64,000 nt of DNA from Bradyrhizobium glycinis (lineage in GTDB: Bacteria > Pseudomonadota > Alphaproteobacteria > Rhizobiales > Xanthobacteraceae): contig NZ_JACCHQ010000001.1 in the NCBI RefSeq assembly GCF_016031655.1, forward strand, positions 434,001-498,000, read 5' to 3'. This document shows, piece by piece, positions 61,029 through 64,000 of this stretch; positions within the stretch are counted from its first letter, which is position 1, and the number at the start of each line of letters is the position of its first letter. The translations under genes were made by a program, and so were the position numbers. Below the pieces are notes generated by a model. It saw nothing but the letters and a program-made list of their open reading frames with translations, was not told where the DNA came from and ran no database searches.

Positions 61029-62024
61029 ATGAATGCTTTACACTGGAAATTCTCTTGTGCGCCCATGATGGATTGGACCGACCGGCATTGCCGGGTGTTC
61101 CATCGTCACCTGACGCGGCGGGGATTGCTCTATACCGAGATGCTGACGACCGGCGCCGTGATTCATGGCGACCGGGAGCGGCTGCTTGGGTTCGACGCGG
61201 TCGAGCACCCCGTTGCGCTTCAGCTCGGCGGATCGGATCCGCGCGAGCTCGCGGCGGCGGCACGGATCGGCGAGGACTTTGGTTATGACGAGATCAATCT
61301 CAATGTCGGCTGCCCGTCCGATCGTGTGAAGGATGGCCGTTTCGGCGCCTGCCTGATGGCCGAGCCGGAGCTGGTGGCGAGGTGCGTCGACGCGATGAAG
61401 CGCGTGGTCGCCGTTCCCGTCACGGTGAAGTGCCGCATCGGTATCGACGATCAGGATCCGGAGGTCGCGCTCGATGCGCTCGCGCGGGCGGTGGTCGCCG
61501 CAGGCTGCGATGCGTTGATCGTACACGCCCGCAAGGCCTGGCTCAACGGCCTGTCGCCGAAGGAGAACCGCGACATCCCGCCCCTCGACTATGATCGCGT
61601 CTACCGGCTCAAGCGCGCGATGCCCGATGTGCCCGTCATCATCAATGGCGGTGTTCGGAGCGTCGACGAGGCAAAGGCGCATCTTGCCCATGTCGACGGC
61701 GTGATGCTCGGCCGCGCCGCCTATCAGGAACCGTGGCGGCTGCTCACGGTCGATCGCGAAATCTTCGGCGGGCCGGTGCCGCACGCCACCATGCAGGACG
61801 CGCTCGAGGCGATGATGTCCTACATCGAAGAGCAACTCGCGCACGGCACGCGGCTGCACGCGATCACGCGGCATTTCGTCGGCGCATTTCACGCTGTGCC
61901 CGGCGCGCGCGCGTTCCGTCGGCATCTGGCTGAGCAGGGTGTGAAGCCCGGCGCCGGTCTCGACGTGCTACGCGAGGCGATCACGTTTGTCGGAGCCCCC
62001 CGCGCGCCGGCTGAGGCGGCCTAA
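61029..62024 (+). CDS. dusA: tRNA-dihydrouridine(20/20a) synthase DusA
   Basis: 331 residues, normal length. KFSCAPMMDWTDRHCRVFHR opens the FMN barrel; INLNVGCPSDRVKDGRFGAC contains the catalytic Cys108; KCRIGIDDQDPE and INGGVRSVDEAKAHL follow. The enzyme reduces uridine in the tRNA D-loop with NADPH. Most DusA proteins read SVAPMMDW; here Ser is followed by Cys, which would fit a 5' end supplied by the integrated island. The stop codon is six bases from the end of the convergent protease gene. Confidence 0.95.
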   Translation: MNALHWKFSCAPMMDWTDRHCRVFHRHLTRRGLLYTEMLTTGAVIHGDRERLLGFDAVEHPVALQLGGSDPRELAAAARIGEDFGYDEINLNVGCPSDRVKDGRFGACLMAEPELVARCVDAMKRVVAVPVTVKCRIGIDDQDPEVALDALARAVVAAGCDALIVHARKAWLNGLSPKENRDIPPLDYDRVYRLKRAMPDVPVIINGGVRSVDEAKAHLAHVDGVMLGRAAYQEPWRLLTVDREIFGGPVPHATMQDALEAMMSYIEEQLAHGTRLHAITRHFVGAFHAVPGARAFRRHLAEQGVKPGAGLDVLREAITFVGAPRAPAEAA

Positions 62025-62029
62025 GTGAG

Positions 62030-62584
62030 CTAGTCGACCGCCGTACGCGCGCGACGGTGGTTGGCCTGCAGCTCCGGATACCCTGTCAGCATCAGCGTGT
62101 CGGCGCGGACGCCCCAGCTTTCCAGGCGGTCAAGGAAGCTCATGCCGAGCAGATTGGTCTTCATCTGGCCGCGCTGCACGACGAGGGCTGGCACCGACTT
62201 CTCGACCAGCTTGCCGACGGCGAGACGGTCGAGCGTGAGCCGGGCCGCCTTGGTGTGGCCGCCCGCGGTCTCGAGATCGACGTCGTATTCAAGCATCTCG
62301 AGCGGCAGCCCGATCGCCTTGGCGGTTTCCCAGGTCAGCACCACCGATGTCGCGCCGGTATCGATTACCATCGGCGCAGTGACGCCGTTGATCTTCGCGC
62401 GCAGCGTGAATTCGCCGCCCTGGCCGCGCGGGATTTGCACGGCCGGCGCCGGGGAGGCGGCTTGTGCACGAAAAATATGCGAGACCTTGTGGCTGGCGCG
62501 CGCGATCTGGTCGGGATCGCCATAGGCGACGACGGCACCTGCCGTGCCGGCGAGCATGATCAGGACGAGCAGGAAGCGGATCAT
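62030..62584 (-). CDS. TIGR02281-type clan AA retropepsin-like aspartic protease
   Basis: 184 residues. N-terminal membrane anchor/signal (FLLVLIMLAGTAGAVVAYG), then the retropepsin-like core with the catalytic aspartate in MVIDTGATSVVLTWETA and the second conserved stretch LLGMSFLDRLESWGV. Proteins of this kind are common beside dusA in alphaproteobacteria. Its substrate is unknown. It is followed leftward by convergent dusA and preceded by the DUF1289 gene. Confidence 0.87.
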   Translation of the reverse strand: MIRFLLVLIMLAGTAGAVVAYGDPDQIARASHKVSHIFRAQAASPAPAVQIPRGQGGEFTLRAKINGVTAPMVIDTGATSVVLTWETAKAIGLPLEMLEYDVDLETAGGHTKAARLTLDRLAVGKLVEKSVPALVVQRGQMKTNLLGMSFLDRLESWGVRADTLMLTGYPELQANHRRARTAVD

Positions 62585-62612
62585 CGCGCGCCTCCAAGGG
62601 TACGCAGGCGGA

Positions 62613-62816
62613 TCAGACGTGCTTTGGGGATCCCACGATCGGCACCAGTCCAGCTTCCGTCATGCGCTCCGGCAAGAGGGCCATGATCGCGCGCCGGTCC
62701 GCGCTCTCCATGGCGTGCCAGCGTGCGATCTCGGGCAAGGTGCGGCCGCAGCCGAAGCACAGCTTGGTCTTGGGATCGATCATGCACACGGCGACGCACG
62801 GCGTTTCTTTGCTCAT
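62613..62816 (-). CDS. DUF1289-family small protein
   Basis: 67 residues from ATG 62816; an in-frame ATG at 62852 would add 12 residues. The four cysteines of the family are visible in TPCVAVCMIDPKTKLCFGCG, followed by RTLPEIARWHAM. The function is not established; the cysteines suggest metal or Fe-S binding. It lies 28 bases upstream of the protease gene on the same strand. Confidence 0.88.
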   Translation of the reverse strand: MSKETPCVAVCMIDPKTKLCFGCGRTLPEIARWHAMESADRRAIMALLPERMTEAGLVPIVGSPKHV

Positions 62817-62860
62817 ACGGACATAGTGAGGGATGATCGGGCATGTCTGCAAGCATCTCG

Positions 62861-64000
62861 TTAAGAGCCTGTGCCAGCACTCATGATCGGCTTGTGCCGC
62901 GGCCGGCGTTTCTCGTCCGGCACAACGGAGCTCTCCGGCTGGAGCGGCGGAGAATCGTCCGAGAGTGGGGCAAGCGCGCTCATCACCCGCTCCGGCGGGA
63001 ACGTGACGATCACCTCGGTGCCGATGCGCAGCTTCGATTTCAGCGTGAACGTGCCGCCGTGCAGGTCGATCAGGTTCTTGGCGATCGGCAGGCCGAGGCC
63101 GGCGCCCTGTTCAGCCGACTTGATCGAACTGGAGCCTTGGCCGAACGAGGCGAGCACGACCGGGATCTCGTCCTCGGGAATGCCGGAGCCGGAATCCCTC
63201 ACCGAGAGATATTGTCCGCCGGAGGCTGTCCAGCCGGCCTTGAGCCAGATCTCGCCGCCCTGTGGGGTGAACTTGATGGAGTTGGAGAGCAGGTTGAGCA
63301 CGACCTGGCGGATCGCGCGCTCGTCGGCCCAGAGCCGCGGCATGGCCTGCTCGAACACTTCGCGGATGGTGATGCCGCGGCTCGAGGCACGCAGCTTCAT
63401 CAGATGATGGCAATCGGCGACGATGCCGACCAGGGATACCGCTTCCTCGTTGAGCTCGTAACGGCCGGCTTCGATCCGCGACAGATCGAGGATCTCGTTG
63501 ATGAGGTTGAGCAGGTGCACGCCGGAATTATGGATGTCGGCGGAATATTCCTTGTAGACCGGCACCGCATGCGCGCCGAAAATCTCGCTCTTCATCACCT
63601 CTGAGAAGCCGAGGATGGCGTTCAGCGGCGTCCGCAGCTCATGGCTCATCTGCGCGAGGAAGCGCGACTTGGCGACGTTGGCGGCTTCGGCGCGGTGGCG
63701 CGCTTCGTCCGAGATTGCCTTGGCCTGCTCCAGCTCGCCGATCAGCGCGTCCTTTTCCGCACGCGCTTCCAGCGTGGCGAAGGTGGAGGAGTGCAGGCGG
63801 TGCGCCAGCAGGACGAAATAGCCTTCGGCGGCGAGCGCCAGCGCTGCCAGGATGTAATTGTCCAGCGATCCGGTCGTCACGAAGCTCAGCGCCATCGCAA
63901 CCGCGACCGGTGCGGTGGCGGCAAGGGCTGCGATCGGCAGATTGGCCGCGAGCATGCTCGATACTGCGATCACAAGCAGCATCAAGAACATCATCAGCGT
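62861..64000 (-). CDS. Sensor histidine kinase, C-terminal part (5' end outside window)
   Basis: The frame is open through the window edge, so the gene continues beyond 64000; at least 379 residues are seen. N-terminal membrane segments (FLMLLVIAVSSMLAANLPIA, AALAATAPVAVAMALSFV), a coiled-coil linker, the dimerisation domain with phospho-His in FLAQMSHELRTPLNAILGFS, and the ATPase domain with NLLSNSIKFTP, DSGSGIP and GAGLGLPIAKNLIDLHGG. It belongs to the PleC/DivJ/PdhS-like group of alphaproteobacterial kinases by its H-box, which would act on DivK/PleD-type receivers; that assignment is tentative. Confidence 0.9.
   Translation of the reverse strand, partial: TLMMFLMLLVIAVSSMLAANLPIAALAATAPVAVAMALSFVTTGSLDNYILAALALAAEGYFVLLAHRLHSSTFATLEARAEKDALIGELEQAKAISDEARHRAEAANVAKSRFLAQMSHELRTPLNAILGFSEVMKSEIFGAHAVPVYKEYSADIHNSGVHLLNLINEILDLSRIEAGRYELNEEAVSLVGIVADCHHLMKLRASSRGITIREVFEQAMPRLWADERAIRQVVLNLLSNSIKFTPQGGEIWLKAGWTASGGQYLSVRDSGSGIPEDEIPVVLASFGQGSSSIKSAEQGAGLGLPIAKNLIDLHGGTFTLKSKLRIGTEVIVTFPPERVMSALAPLSDDSPPLQPESSVVPDEKRRPRHKPIMSAGTGS

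Overview
The window is high-GC DNA that reads like an alphaproteobacterial, Bradyrhizobium-type genome. The grounds are short palindromic intergenic repeats of the kind common there (GAGCATGATC...GATCATGCTC and GTCATGCCCGGG...), a wealth of ABC importers and acyl-CoA enzymes, and a conserved right-hand end (dusA, a TIGR02281-type aspartic protease, a DUF1289 protein, a histidine kinase). The species assignment is inference. Almost the whole window is catabolic accessory DNA; I see no rRNA, tRNA or CRISPR.

Region 1 (1-1800): the end of an amidase gene, convergent with a LysR regulator. Region 2 (1991-16631): a divergon centred on a LacI-family regulator. Leftward, lacI, a double tautomerase, an acyl-CoA dehydrogenase, a family I CoA-transferase, a MaoC hydratase and a binding protein form one tight run. 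Rightward run a DapA-type aldolase, a family III CoA-transferase, an acyl-CoA dehydrogenase, two hotdog hydratases, a second DapA-type enzyme, a small barrel protein, a complete polar-amino-acid ABC importer and a third DapA-type enzyme. Two identical operator-like 14-mers lie in the divergent gap. The logic is import, CoA activation, oxidation/hydration and retro-aldol cleavage of an unidentified acid.

Region 3 (16866-49177): aromatic/indole catabolism. It holds a Rieske dioxygenase with its reductase, an acyl-CoA ligase and an SDR; two overlapping MarR regulators; indolepyruvate ferredoxin oxidoreductase IorAB; a nitrilase; a gentisate-dioxygenase-like bicupin with a fumarylacetoacetase-family hydrolase and a thioesterase; a Liv-type ABC importer; and an operon with an unusual racemase-like protein, Ohr, a degenerate thiolase, a DUF35-SDR fusion, an isatin-hydrolase-like cyclase, a second Liv-type binding protein and an acyl-CoA ligase. 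It closes with a MarR gene divergent from a 2-aminobenzoyl-CoA/salicylyl-CoA monooxygenase-reductase, an acyl-CoA dehydrogenase and a RidA protein. Together these could take an indole such as indole-3-acetate through isatin and anthranilate to ring-opened CoA esters, or salicylate through gentisate.

Region 4 (about 49421-61072): a sugar/polyol ABC importer plus a dihydroxyacetone-kinase phosphorelay in which DhaM, HPr and Enzyme I are separate genes. This block is bracketed by a fragment of the 5' end of dusA on the left and by intact dusA on the right, with GTGTGCAC repeats just inside each end. I read it as a genomic island integrated into dusA that now lacks a recognisable integrase. This is the most striking structure in the window.

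Region 5 (61029-64000): dusA and the presumed core genes after it, ending inside a sensor histidine kinase gene.
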